From Paenibacillus caseinilyticus (lineage in GTDB: Bacteria; Bacillota; Bacilli; Paenibacillales; NBRC-103111), in contig NZ_JAQAGY010000012.1 in assembly GCF_027533645.1 (NCBI RefSeq), forward strand, positions 124,001 to 188,000: DNA of 64,000 nt. Direction: 5' to 3'. Shown here piece by piece: positions 1-9,984 of this stretch. The notes under the pieces were generated by a model that saw only the letters and a list, made by a program, of their open reading frames with translations, did not search any database and had not been told where the DNA came from. The translations under genes were made by a program, and so were the position numbers. Every line of letters begins with the position of its first letter. Within the stretch, counting starts at the first letter, position 1.

Positions 1-13
1 GGAGTAGAAATGA

Positions 14-19
14 TATAAT
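14..19 (+). promoter_or_regulatory. candidate -10 box at window edge
   Basis: A perfect TATAAT hexamer lies about 120 bases before the first gene. Its -35 partner would fall before base 1, so the promoter cannot be verified here. Confidence 0.3.
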
Positions 20-139
20 AAAGCGTCCGTTTTGCCCGGGAGTCTTCCGCGGGGAGCGAAGCCTTCAATCTCGGCTGCTCAAGCTCTATATACAGGAGCG
101 GTCCGTACAACCATTACCTGCCAAAAGGGGAATGTTCCG

Positions 140-430
140 ATGCTAACTCATATTGTTCTGTTTAAGCTGAAAGACCGTCAGCCGGAAGCCGTCGAAGCGA
201 CTGCGGCCGTCCTGCGGAACATGGAAGGCAAGATCGATGTTCTTCGCAGCATCGAAGTCGGTATCGATGTCCTGCATCTCGACCGTTCCTACGATATCGC
301 GCTCCTTACGAGGTTCGACTCGCTGGAGGATCTGCAAACGTATAACACGCATCCGTTACATATGGAAGTGCTGGCCCACATGAAACAGGTGCTCGACGGT
401 ACAAGCATCTGTGTCGACTTTGTGTCCTAA
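140..430 (+). CDS. Dabb (stress-responsive alpha/beta barrel) domain protein
   Basis: The 96-residue product begins MLTHIVLFKLKD, the typical opening of the dimeric alpha/beta barrel (Dabb) family, and keeps the family's small size and the late 'YNTHPLHMEV' helix. The ATG at 140 is preceded by an AAAGGGG ribosome binding site, so the longer open frame upstream is not needed. Dabb proteins are small cytosolic dimers found in stress-response and polyketide contexts. Nothing nearby reveals a substrate, and no catalytic residue set is evident, so the precise role is unknown. Confidence 0.8.
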   Translation: MLTHIVLFKLKDRQPEAVEATAAVLRNMEGKIDVLRSIEVGIDVLHLDRSYDIALLTRFDSLEDLQTYNTHPLHMEVLAHMKQVLDGTSICVDFVS

Positions 431-456
431 AGGCTCCCCTGCACCTTCCTGAACGG

Positions 457-483
457 AAAAAAAGCGTCCTGCGCAGGACGCTT
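457..483 (-). terminator. rho-independent terminator
   Basis: A perfect 22-bp palindrome with arms AAGCGTCCTGC and GCAGGACGCTT (462-483) is flanked on its left by seven A residues. These become a U tract when read on the minus strand, so it terminates the membrane-protein gene at 520-969. The plus-strand Dabb gene ends just before it and may share the stem. Confidence 0.75.
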
Positions 484-519
484 GCAGCCTTCGCCCGGCC
501 AGGCAGACGGCTTACGGTG

Positions 520-969
520 TTAGGTGGTCAGAAACTCAAACTGCGGCTGTGTAATCATCATCCACAGCATGATGAACAGCACCGTCAGGTAGATGTACAG
601 CGACCGGGTCAGCTTCCGCAGCAGAGGAGCGCGGTCGCTGCCTTCCTGTCTCAGCTTGCGGATCGTGGGCGAGAATGCTCTTGCCATGAAGACCAGCGAA
701 GCGACCAGCACCGCGAACGTGCCGGTGATCCAAGGGGTAGTCCACGGCCAGTCTCCAAGCCACATCAGGAGCACTCCGGAGCCCACGAGAACATGCCCGG
801 TGTGCTTCGACAGGCGGACGACAAAATGAAAGGAATCGAGATACGATTCTTTCAGCGGACCTTCGGCCGTGCGAAGCTTCCGCAGCATGGGAATGAGAAC
901 GAAGAACGGGCCGATGGAGACCATGGCCGAGACGGCGTGAATGAAGACAAGCATATCGTACCAGAACAT
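520..969 (-). CDS. DUF2269-like integral membrane protein
   Basis: This 149-residue product has four evident hydrophobic segments: around residues 3-25, 55-75, 80-100 and 125-145. A conserved-looking HxxxH-type arrangement includes the 'FIHAVSAM' and 'KHTGHVLVGSG' stretches seen in DUF2269 membrane proteins. A TTG in the same frame four codons upstream directly abuts the GGAGG, leaving no spacing, so the ATG 12 bases after GGAGG is preferred. The function of the family is not established. It is transcribed away from the Dabb gene and ends in a strong terminator. Confidence 0.65.
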   Translation of the reverse strand: MFWYDMLVFIHAVSAMVSIGPFFVLIPMLRKLRTAEGPLKESYLDSFHFVVRLSKHTGHVLVGSGVLLMWLGDWPWTTPWITGTFAVLVASLVFMARAFSPTIRKLRQEGSDRAPLLRKLTRSLYIYLTVLFIMLWMMITQPQFEFLTT

Positions 970-1003
970 GGGGCGGTGCAACCTCCACTATCGTCAGTAA
1001 AGC

Positions 1004-1091
1004 AAAAACAGTGCAGCCGGTTATTCGCTGCAGGCGTCCCGGCATGATGCGGGGCAGCCGCGAGCGGATGTGCCTGGGCTACACTGTTTTT
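1004..1091 (-). terminator. long inverted repeat, likely terminator of the ASCH gene
   Basis: AAAAACAGTGCAGCC (1004-1018) pairs with GGCTACACTGTTTTT (1077-1091), with one mismatch. The 58-base loop contains further GC-rich pairing. Read on the minus strand the structure ends in TTTTTGC, downstream of the ASCH gene, and separates it from the next minus-strand gene. Confidence 0.55.
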
Positions 1092-1163
1092 CCTTGAAAA
1101 GCTCCCTAACCACGAACCAAGCTTGTCCCCCTGCAGGGCAGAGGGAGCAGAACCGGGCTTGGT

Positions 1164-1493
1164 TTATACTTCGCGGAATTCATGGACCCAGACACGCATT
1201 TGCGGAAGCCAAGGCATGCCGGCGTGCATGGACATGATATAGTTTTTGTACTCATCGACAGAAGCGTAGCCTTCGGCTTGGATGTTCTCGTCGGTCAGTT
1301 CGCCGAGGGACTGGGAGTACACGTTGGTTACTTCGAACTTGCGGCCTTGGAGCTCCATCACTTCGCCGATATCGGCGTAACGGCCGTTGCGGCGGGTAGC
1401 GGTTTTTTCGCCGCTGAGCACTTTGGCAACGTCGGCATCAAGGGTAACCAAACGTTCGATACTACATGTTTTCGGTGGCAATGCTTCAGACAT
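1164..1493 (-). CDS. ASCH domain protein
   Basis: The 109-residue product has the layout of small ASCH (PUA-like beta-barrel) proteins: 'VLSGEKTATRRNGRYADIGEVMELQGRKFEVTNV', with the charged G-x-K-x-x-x-R-R loop after the first strand. Such folds are thought to bind RNA or nucleotides. A strong AGGAGGT sits five bases before the ATG. The gene is divergent from the M42 peptidase, with about 80 bases between the starts. The biochemical role is unknown. Confidence 0.75.
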   Translation of the reverse strand: MSEALPPKTCSIERLVTLDADVAKVLSGEKTATRRNGRYADIGEVMELQGRKFEVTNVYSQSLGELTDENIQAEGYASVDEYKNYIMSMHAGMPWLPQMRVWVHEFREV

Positions 1494-1574
1494 GGGTTGA
1501 CCTCCTAGAATAAAGTTCCAAATGTAGCTTACACGAAATAAGACCGAGAATCAAATAGAAGGAAGGTGTTCCCC

Positions 1575-2636
1575 GTGCCGCAAAACATCGACAAAGAGTA
1601 CGTTCTGAACGTCCTGCAGCTGCTTCTCTCAACGCCCAGCCCAAGCGGCTACTGCGGTGAAGTGATGCGCAAGCTGGCGGAGGAGACGCGCCGCCTCGGG
1701 TATGATATGACGCTGACGCCCAAGGGCTGCGGCATCATTACCGTTCCGGGAGCGAACCCGGGCCGGGTCATCGGCCTCTCCGGACATGTCGATACGCTTG
1801 GCGCCATGGTGCGCTCGGTGAAAAGCAGCGGCATGCTGCGGTTTACTCTGGTGGGCGGCTTCATGCTGGGTGCTGTAGAGAACGAGTACTGCCGGATCCA
1901 CACGCGGGACGGACGGATCTACGAAGGCACGATTCTGACAAACAAGCCGTCCGTTCACGTCTATCCCGATGCCAAAGAGCTCAAGCGGGAAGAAGCGGTG
2001 ATGGAGATCCGCCTGGACGAGTTGGTGTCGAGCGCGGAAGATGTGCGGCGCCTTGGGATCGAAGTCGGAGACTTCGTCTCGTTCGATCCGCGGACGCGCG
2101 TCATGCCGAGCGGGTACGTCAAGTCCCGCCACCTGGACGACAAGGCGGGCGTCGCGGCGCTGTTCGGCCTGCTCGAGCTGTTGAAGCGCGAGTCTATCGT
2201 GCCTGCCTTTACGCTGAAGCTGCTGGTCTCCACTTATGAAGAGGTCGGACACGGCGCCGCCTGGATTCCGGAGGATATCACGGAGCTGATCGCCGTCGAT
2301 ATGGGAGCGATGGGAGAAGACCTGCAGTGCACGGAAGAGGATGTGTCGATCTGCGCGAAGGATTCGAGCGGGCCTTATGACTTCGCGATGACCTCCAAGC
2401 TGGTCGAGCTCGCGAAGCGCGAAGGCATCCGGCACGCAGTCGATATTTATCCACAGTACGGTTCAGATGCATCCGCGGCCCTGCGCGGGGGAAGCAATAT
2501 CCGTGCGGCCTTGATCGGTCCGGGCGTGCATGCCTCCCATGCGATGGAGCGTACCCACATCGATGCGGTAGTGGGGACGGCCTCGCTGCTTGCAGCCTAC
2601 ATAGCGGAGCCGGCCGAGCCATACACGGCGAATTAA
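1575..2636 (+). CDS. M42 family metallo-aminopeptidase
   Basis: This 353-residue cytosolic enzyme is expected to remove N-terminal residues from peptides using two metal ions. The metal and catalytic residues of M42 are readable: His71 in GHVDTLG, Asp188 in SRHLDDKAG, the Glu222-Glu223 pair in TYEEVGHG, Asp242 in DMGAMG, and His319 or His322 in GVHASHAMERT. The GTG at 1575 is chosen because AAGGAAGG lies eight bases upstream; an upstream in-frame GTG overlaps that ribosome binding site. Length is normal for the family. It precedes the ABC-F gene by about 60 bases and may be co-transcribed with it. Confidence 0.9.
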   Translation: MPQNIDKEYVLNVLQLLLSTPSPSGYCGEVMRKLAEETRRLGYDMTLTPKGCGIITVPGANPGRVIGLSGHVDTLGAMVRSVKSSGMLRFTLVGGFMLGAVENEYCRIHTRDGRIYEGTILTNKPSVHVYPDAKELKREEAVMEIRLDELVSSAEDVRRLGIEVGDFVSFDPRTRVMPSGYVKSRHLDDKAGVAALFGLLELLKRESIVPAFTLKLLVSTYEEVGHGAAWIPEDITELIAVDMGAMGEDLQCTEEDVSICAKDSSGPYDFAMTSKLVELAKREGIRHAVDIYPQYGSDASAALRGGSNIRAALIGPGVHASHAMERTHIDAVVGTASLLAAYIAEPAEPYTAN

Positions 2637-2697
2637 TACCGTACCTGGGGAGGGAGCCGGGCGGCGCCATGGCCCCGGAAGTGCGGAAAGGAGCAGG

Positions 2698-4623
2698 ATG
2701 ATGAACATACTGACGGTAGACAATTTACATAAAAGCTACGGCGAGAAGGTGCTTTTCGACGGCATCCAATTCGGGATTAACGAACGGGAGCGGATCGGGC
2801 TTGTCGGGTTGAACGGTACCGGCAAATCGACGCTGCTGAAAGTGATGGCGGGGGAAGAGACGCTCGAGCAGGGCAAACTCATCCATTCCAATCATTTTCA
2901 CGTGGAATACTTGCCGCAGAATCCGGCGTTCGATGCCGAGTCGACGGTGCTCGAGCAGGTGTTCTTCGGCGATACCCCGCTGATGCGGGCGCTGCGGGAA
3001 TACGAGTGGGCGCTGACAGAGCTGGGGCTTGCCCCCGAGGATGAGAAGCTGCAGGCGAAACTGTTCGCCGCGCAGCAGAAGATGGACGAGACGGGCGCCT
3101 GGGATGCGGCCACGACGGCGAAGACTGTGCTGACGCGCCTTGGCATCACGGAGTTCGGCCGGAAGGTCGGCACCTTATCCGGCGGCCAGCGCAAGCGGGT
3201 GGCTATGGCCCGGGTGCTCATCCAGCCGGCAGACCTGCTCATCTTGGACGAGCCTACGAACCATATCGACCATGAGACGGTCGAGTGGCTCGAGGAGTTC
3301 CTCTCGAAGTGGAAGGGCTCGCTGCTCCTTGTTACCCACGACCGTTACTTCCTCGACCGGGTGACGAACCGCATCTTCGAGCTCGATCGAGGCAAGCTGT
3401 ACAGCTACGAGGGCAACTATGCGGCGTTCCTCGAGAAGAAGGCGGACCGGCTGGAGCGCGAAGCGGCGGAAGAGGACAAACGGCAGAACCTGCTGCGCCG
3501 CGAGCTTGCCTGGCTGCGCCGGGGGGCCAAAGCCCGGACGACGAAGCAGAAGGCGCGGATCGACCGCGTCGTGGAGCTGCGCGACCGCAAGGTGGCGGGT
3601 CCGTCCGGCCAGCTCGAAGTATCCCTCGGGGCGTCCCGGCTCGGGAAGAAAATCCTGGAGCTGGAGCACCTCACGAAGGCTTTCGAGGACCGGAAGATCG
3701 TCGAGGATTTCAGCTACATCGTGCTGCCCGAAGACCGGATCGGCATCATCGGCCCGAACGGCACAGGCAAGTCGACGTTCTTGAATCTGCTCGCCGGGCG
3801 TCTGAGCCCGGACAGCGGCACGATCGACACGGGCTCGACAGTCAAGCTCGCTTACTACACGCAGGAGAGCGTGGAGATGGATGACAAGCAGCGGGCCATC
3901 GATTACATCAAGGAAGCTGCCGAAGTCATCCGCACATCGGATGGCGAGTCGATCACGGCGGGACAAATGATGGAACGCTTCCTGTTCTCCCCGGCCCAGC
4001 AGTGGACGCCGATCGGCAAGCTGTCCGGCGGGGAAAAGCGCCGTCTCTACCTGCTTCGCACCTTGATGGGCGAGCCGAACGTGCTGCTGCTCGATGAGCC
4101 GACGAACGACCTCGATATCCAGACCTTGACCGTGCTCGAAGAATACCTCGACGAGTATCCAGGTGTCGTCATCACGGTATCCCATGACCGCTATTTCCTC
4201 GACAGGACGGCAGACCATCTCTTTGTATTCGAAGGGGAAGGCAAGGTCCGGCGGTTCTTCGGGAACTACACCGAGTACATGGAGGCCGTGAAGGGCGAGC
4301 GCCAGGCCGAGTCGGCCGCCAAGCGGGAAGAGAAGACGGTGCCGAAGGCGGAAGCTTCTTCCGCTTCAAGCCGGGATGCCGGCAGGCCGAAGAAGCTTTC
4401 TTTCAATGATCAAAGGGAATGGGACGGCATCGAGGATAAGATCGCAGGGCTTGAAGAGCGCCTCGCGAAGATCAAGTCGGAGATCGAGAAGGCGGGGAGC
4501 GACTACGGCCGGGTCCAGGATCTGTTCCGCGAAGAGCAGGAGGTATCCGGGGAGCTCGAGCGGACGATGGACCGGTGGACCGAGCTCTCCGAGCTCGTGG
4601 AGCAGATTGCCGGAGGCAAGTAG
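2698..4623 (+). CDS. ABC-F ATPase, Uup/YfmR type with C-terminal coiled coil
   Basis: The 641-residue protein has two ATP-binding cassettes in one chain and no membrane segments, which defines ABC-F. These proteins act on the ribosome rather than as transporters. Walker A motifs GLNGTGKS (about residue 38) and GPNGTGKS (about 352), signatures LSGGQRKRVAMAR and LSGGEKRRLYLLR, and two LLLDEPTN Walker B motifs are intact. A charged linker joins the cassettes. The last 80 residues form a predicted coiled coil (DKIAGLEERLAKIKSEIE), characteristic of Uup/YfmR rather than EttA. Two adjacent ATG codons follow AAAGGAG; either could start translation. Confidence 0.9.
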   Translation: MMNILTVDNLHKSYGEKVLFDGIQFGINERERIGLVGLNGTGKSTLLKVMAGEETLEQGKLIHSNHFHVEYLPQNPAFDAESTVLEQVFFGDTPLMRALREYEWALTELGLAPEDEKLQAKLFAAQQKMDETGAWDAATTAKTVLTRLGITEFGRKVGTLSGGQRKRVAMARVLIQPADLLILDEPTNHIDHETVEWLEEFLSKWKGSLLLVTHDRYFLDRVTNRIFELDRGKLYSYEGNYAAFLEKKADRLEREAAEEDKRQNLLRRELAWLRRGAKARTTKQKARIDRVVELRDRKVAGPSGQLEVSLGASRLGKKILELEHLTKAFEDRKIVEDFSYIVLPEDRIGIIGPNGTGKSTFLNLLAGRLSPDSGTIDTGSTVKLAYYTQESVEMDDKQRAIDYIKEAAEVIRTSDGESITAGQMMERFLFSPAQQWTPIGKLSGGEKRRLYLLRTLMGEPNVLLLDEPTNDLDIQTLTVLEEYLDEYPGVVITVSHDRYFLDRTADHLFVFEGEGKVRRFFGNYTEYMEAVKGERQAESAAKREEKTVPKAEASSASSRDAGRPKKLSFNDQREWDGIEDKIAGLEERLAKIKSEIEKAGSDYGRVQDLFREEQEVSGELERTMDRWTELSELVEQIAGGK

Positions 4624-4644
4624 GCTATAGAAGCAGCAGAATCG

Positions 4645-4679
4645 GCAGGGGCAGCGGGACCTCCGTCTGCTGCCCCTGC
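4645..4679 (+). other. GC-rich hairpin without U tract
   Basis: Perfect 11-bp arms GCAGGGGCAGC and GCTGCCCCTGC flank a 13-base loop directly after the ABC-F stop codon. No run of T follows. It may be a 3' stabilising hairpin or a weak terminator. Confidence 0.4.
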
Positions 4680-4729
4680 AGCACATCTGGGCCGCGAATA
4701 AAAATTCGGGTCGGCGCACCGTTTTACGC

Positions 4730-4759
4730 TTGGGGATCGTGCCCTACCTGTGCTATAAT
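4730..4759 (+). promoter_or_regulatory. sigma-A type promoter for the second ABC-F gene
   Basis: TTGGGG (4730-4735), an 18-base spacer and a perfect TATAAT (4754-4759) lie about 65 bases before the ATG at 4825. The second ABC-F gene therefore probably has its own transcript. Confidence 0.6.
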
Positions 4760-4782
4760 ATACGTTTGAAAGCACCATATGA

Positions 4783-6438
<1,656 letters not shown>

Positions 6439-6525
6439 GTAAGATGAGGGCAGCGGTCCAACAGGGCAGGGGAGGGCGAAAGTCCTCCCCTGCTGCCGGA
6501 ATCGGGACGGTCCCGGGTGAACGTT

Positions 6526-6575
6526 AAAAAGGATGAGCCGCAGCCCCTGGGGCTTGCGCTCATCCTTCTTTTGTT
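6526..6575 (+). terminator. terminator, possibly bidirectional
   Basis: AAGGATGAGC (6529-6538) pairs with GCTCATCCTT (6558-6567), with further pairing in the loop. CTTTTGTTC follows on the plus strand and AAAAA precedes it. It ends the ABC-F transcript and could also stop the convergent small gene at 6635-6859. Confidence 0.7.
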
Positions 6576-6634
6576 CAATCGGCTTGTAAAGGTTCGAAAC
6601 CTAGAATGTCCAGCGGCTGGACGCCGCAAGACCC

Positions 6635-6859
6635 CTAGCTTCCGCCGGTACGGCGGCGCTGGTTGTTCGGCTTCTTGTTGTTCTGGCTGCGCATCACGGC
6701 GTCGTTGCCCGCACGCATTCCTCCGCCGAGCTTGCCGTCCTTCTGGTCCTGCTTCTTCTGGGCGAGCTTGTTCTTGATCGCATCAGCCAGAGAAACCTTA
6801 CGAGGCTCCGAGGATTCACCTGCACCGGTGTTCGTTGTTTCATTGTTTTGTTCCGACAT
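6635..6859 (-). CDS. small hydrophilic basic protein, unknown function
   Basis: The 74-residue product MSEQNNETTNTGAGESS... is hydrophilic, with a central predicted helix (KVSLADAIKNKLAQKKQ) and a basic, Asn/Gln/Arg-rich tail ending QRRRTGGS. An AGGTGG lies at proper distance before the ATG at 6859, so the four extra upstream codons are left out. No catalytic motif or membrane segment is present. Composition suggests a nucleic-acid-associated or disordered protein, but no function can be assigned. Confidence 0.6.
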   Translation of the reverse strand: MSEQNNETTNTGAGESSEPRKVSLADAIKNKLAQKKQDQKDGKLGGGMRAGNDAVMRSQNNKKPNNQRRRTGGS

Positions 6860-6965
6860 GTCTATTTCCACCTGCCCTATGATTGAATAGTTCTATTTTA
6901 CCGGATTTGTCCATGAAGAAGCAACATTCACTATGCTAAGCGGTTAGGAAAGGAGGGGATCCCCT

Positions 6966-7295
6966 ATGCAGCTGCCGGAGTGGTCCGAGAGTCTGCTGCT
7001 CAGCGATACGCCCTTCGGAAAGGGGCGCCGGTACGTCTATGTCTACTCTCCCCTGTGCGGCACATGCCGGGTCGGGATGCGGATGCTCGAGGTGGCTTGC
7101 GCTGCCTCGCCGGAGCAGGCGATCGGCATCTGTAACATCAATCTGACGAGGGAGCTGGCCGGAAGGTGGAAGGTCGAGAGCGTTCCGTGCCTCGTCCATC
7201 TCGAGGGAGGAGAGGTTCGCCGCAAGCTGTACCGCCTCGGCTCGGTCGAGGACCTGTTGGGCTGGATCCGCAGCGGCGCTCCTTCTCACCGATAG
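6966..7295 (+). CDS. thioredoxin-like protein (CGTC active site)
   Basis: The 109-residue product has a thioredoxin fold signature: 'YVYVYSPLCGTCRVGMRMLEV' with the redox pair Cys-Gly-Thr-Cys near residue 31, and a cis-proline type segment 'VESVPCLVHLEGGE'. It has no signal peptide and so should act in the cytosol. AGGAGGGG precedes the ATG. It heads a same-strand run with kapB (51-base gap) and a two-component system. Partner and substrate are unknown. Confidence 0.8.
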   Translation: MQLPEWSESLLLSDTPFGKGRRYVYVYSPLCGTCRVGMRMLEVACAASPEQAIGICNINLTRELAGRWKVESVPCLVHLEGGEVRRKLYRLGSVEDLLGWIRSGAPSHR

Positions 7296-7346
7296 CTTTA
7301 AGGCCGGCCTGCCGGCTCACCCAACCCCATAAAGGAGCGGTTCGAT

Positions 7347-7730
7347 ATGTTACGTCAAGAAATCACGACACCGGGCACCCTCGTCCGGGCTACGTACAAA
7401 ACGGGGGATTATCTCGGCGAAACGGTAGAAGTGTCGCCCAGCGGCAAAATTGCGGTGAAAATACTGGCCGTACTGAAGCACCCGACGCAGGGAGACCTGC
7501 ACAATCCGATGGAGGCGAACGTCGCCTTCTTCCACCAGCGGCGGGCGCTGGCGTTCCAGGAGATTGCCCTGATGCCGGCCCACACGGTTGAGACGTATGG
7601 AGGCAGTGTGCCGGAATACCGGGCTTCGCTGCTCGCCGCCCTGGAGGCCCAGCGAAGCGAGCTTCAAAGCACCGTACGATGGGCGCAGCGATGCCTCGAG
7701 GAACTGGACGGGCTGGCCCGGGAATATTGA
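7347..7730 (+). CDS. kapB: KapB, sporulation phosphorelay (kinase-associated) protein
   Basis: The 127-residue product matches the KapB family along its length: 'GTLVRATYKTGDYLGETVEV', 'KILAVLKHPTQGDLHNP' and 'FFHQRRALAFQEIA' are diagnostic, and size agrees. In Bacillus subtilis KapB is encoded next to the membrane kinase KinB and is needed for KinB-dependent entry into sporulation. Here the next gene is a different type of membrane histidine kinase. No lipobox is seen in this copy, so it is probably cytosolic. AAAGGAG precedes the ATG. Confidence 0.85.
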   Translation: MLRQEITTPGTLVRATYKTGDYLGETVEVSPSGKIAVKILAVLKHPTQGDLHNPMEANVAFFHQRRALAFQEIALMPAHTVETYGGSVPEYRASLLAALEAQRSELQSTVRWAQRCLEELDGLAREY

Positions 7731-7831
7731 TCTTGTGCTGCAATAGACAAGCGGCTATGTAACCGGAGGATGAGAACTCCCGCTTCTGCATCCGCCGCTG
7801 TCTATACGCCTTTAGAAACGGAAGTGCTGCC

Positions 7832-9238
7832 ATGCTGTTTGTGCTCATAGGCCTGTGGACGATCGGACTGCTGCTCATCCTGACCGACCCCAAACGGCTG
7901 ACGACACGCTGGATCTCCTCGATCGCGTTTACCGGGGGCTGCGGAGGATTGTCGGCCGTGATCGCCGACGACTTGTTCCCCTTATTCTATGCGAAGGGCT
8001 GGCTGACGCAGAATGTGGCGGCTCTCCTGGCCCAGGCGGAGGTCGTCTCGTCCTTGGCCTGTTATTACGGCCTGCCGTATACCTTTGCGATGTTCAGTAT
8101 CGTATACTATCCGGACTATCCTTACTGGTCCTGGCAGCGCCGCAGGTGGCTGCCGTATGCGCTGCTTATGCCGCCGGTGCTCTCGTTTGCTTTTGATGCC
8201 CCTCCCGATGCTCCGATTCCGTACGGTTACGTTCTCTTCTGGACAGTGCCATATATCTTGAGCGGAATATACCTGCTTGTTGCGGGCATGTGGAAGGAGC
8301 GCAACTCGTTCCTGCGGCGCAGCCGTCTTCTGACCACCGCTGCGGCGGCACCCACGCTCTTTTTTGCCCTATTCACGTTATACGTGCTGCCGGCGCTATT
8401 CGGGGAGTATGAATGGTGGAGATACAACACCGGGATCATTGCTTTCACGCTGGCCGTGATCGTCGGATCCTCGTTCCGCTACGGCTTCATGGGGCTGCAG
8501 ATATCGATCCAGAATCAGAAGCTCGACTATACGCTGCGTGCCATCACCTCGGGTACGTCGATCCTGAATCATGCGATCAAGAACGATGTGGGGAAAATCC
8601 GTCTCTTCGGTGACAAGATCAAATCGGATGCCGCGGGAGGAGACACGAACCCGGAGGATCTCATACGCGATGTGGAGGTCATCCTCTCGGCGTCACAGCA
8701 TATCTACGATATGATCTACCGCATCCAGGGCCAGACGCAGGAAGTGGAGCTGGTCATGGAAGAGTTCGAACCGGCCCGTATTCTCCGGCAGTGCCTCGAT
8801 ATGCTGGCTCCTGAATCGCAGGGCGTGCTGGTGGAAGAGCAGTACCACTACCATGGCACGATGTTCGGAGACCGGGCCCAGCTGACGGAGGTGTGGACGA
8901 ATGTGCTCACCAACGCGCTTGAGGCGATGCCAGAGGGTGGCAGGCTGACTGTGCGGCTCAGCGAGACGAAGCGCAAGCTCGTCGTCGAAGTGAAGGACAG
9001 CGGCACGGGCATGGAGAAGCATCAGCTGAAGCGGGTGTTCGATCCGTTTTACACGACGAAGAACGGCAAAAAATTAAATTTCGGCTTAGGTCTGTCCTAT
9101 TGTTATACTATTGTCATGAAGCATAAAGGCACCATGAACATTCACAGCAAACCGGGACAGGGAACCAGCGTGTTCATGCAGTTTCCGAGGCGGGCCGCCG
9201 CGGAAGCCCGGAAGGGAGCGATGGAGAGTGGACAATAA
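7832..9238 (+). CDS. membrane sensor histidine kinase
   Basis: The 468-residue protein starts with about seven hydrophobic segments (to about residue 220). A phosphoacceptor helix with His247 in SILNHAIKNDVGKI follows, then a complete HATPase domain: N box NVLTNALEAMP (about 357), G1 DSGTG (389), F box FDPFYTTK (403) and G2 GLGLSYCYTIV (418). The H-box is not the usual HEIRNPL type. The gene overlaps the response regulator by 11 bases, so the two form a pair. The 7TM sensor has no recognisable extracellular domain and probably senses a membrane-associated or small lipophilic signal. KapB lies directly upstream. Confidence 0.85.
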   Translation: MLFVLIGLWTIGLLLILTDPKRLTTRWISSIAFTGGCGGLSAVIADDLFPLFYAKGWLTQNVAALLAQAEVVSSLACYYGLPYTFAMFSIVYYPDYPYWSWQRRRWLPYALLMPPVLSFAFDAPPDAPIPYGYVLFWTVPYILSGIYLLVAGMWKERNSFLRRSRLLTTAAAAPTLFFALFTLYVLPALFGEYEWWRYNTGIIAFTLAVIVGSSFRYGFMGLQISIQNQKLDYTLRAITSGTSILNHAIKNDVGKIRLFGDKIKSDAAGGDTNPEDLIRDVEVILSASQHIYDMIYRIQGQTQEVELVMEEFEPARILRQCLDMLAPESQGVLVEEQYHYHGTMFGDRAQLTEVWTNVLTNALEAMPEGGRLTVRLSETKRKLVVEVKDSGTGMEKHQLKRVFDPFYTTKNGKKLNFGLGLSYCYTIVMKHKGTMNIHSKPGQGTSVFMQFPRRAAAEARKGAMESGQ

Positions 9239-9887
9239 CAAGATTCGCGTAGTCATCGTAGAGGACGATTCCGATTGGCTTCGCGGACTAGAGAGCTATC
9301 TGAAGAAGGAAGAAGACATCGAGATCGTAGGAAGCGCTTCTTCGGGGGAGACAGGGGTAGAGCTGCTCGAACGCGTGGAGGCGGATGTGGTGCTCATGGA
9401 TATCATGATGTCCGACAGCCCGGAGGGACTCTGGGCGGCGGCAGAGATCGTGAAGTGCAGCGGCGCCCGGGTCGTCATGCTCTCTTCGATGGAAGAGAAA
9501 GAAATGATCTTCGAAGCCTTCAAGGCGGGAGCGGTCGATTACATGGTGAAGTCAAATTTCACCGAGATTCCAGCAACGATCCGCAGCGCGTATGCGAACC
9601 GCAGCGCCATTCATCCGAGCGTAGCGGCGCAGATGAGGGAAGAATTCCGGCGCCTGAAGCAGCTAGAGCATGAGGTGCGGGTCCGGGAGCTGAAGAACCT
9701 GCTTACACCGACTGAGATTGGGGTGCTGGACCTCATCGAGAAGGGGCATACCCAGACGCAGATCGCCGACAAGTTCGTCGTCTCCATCCGGACGGTCAAG
9801 GTTCACGTAGGCAACATTCTCAAGAAGCTCGGCGGCAAGAGCTCCAAGGAAGCGGCCCAGAAGGCTAAGGATATGGGCATCTTGTAG
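9228..9887 (+). CDS. NarL/FixJ-type response regulator
   Basis: The 219-residue product has a receiver domain (VVIVEDDSDW; phosphorylatable Asp in VVLMDIMMSD; Lys in YMVKSNF). A LuxR-type helix-turn-helix follows (LTPTEIGVLDLIEKGHTQTQIADKF, then VSIRTVKVHVGNILKKL). It starts with GTG inside the end of the kinase gene, with AGGGAG upstream, implying translational coupling. It should bind DNA when phosphorylated by the upstream kinase; targets are unknown. Confidence 0.9.
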   Translation: MDNNKIRVVIVEDDSDWLRGLESYLKKEEDIEIVGSASSGETGVELLERVEADVVLMDIMMSDSPEGLWAAAEIVKCSGARVVMLSSMEEKEMIFEAFKAGAVDYMVKSNFTEIPATIRSAYANRSAIHPSVAAQMREEFRRLKQLEHEVRVRELKNLLTPTEIGVLDLIEKGHTQTQIADKFVVSIRTVKVHVGNILKKLGGKSSKEAAQKAKDMGIL

Positions 9888-9984
9888 AAGCTGTGGTATA
9901 GTTAAAAGCAGTTTGGCAGTGCCCCGAACAAGCGCTGGTTCGCCAGCGGACCAACCCACAGGCAAACGGAGGAATAGGCAAACC

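Noticed and set aside
4645-4679. Hairpin after the first ABC-F gene as a standard terminator
   Set aside because: The stem is perfect but no T tract follows on either strand, so it is listed only as a hairpin.
7832-9238. Calling the kinase KinB because KapB is adjacent
   Set aside because: The H-box and the paired NarL-type regulator do not fit a phosphorelay KinB; only the membrane-helix number is similar.
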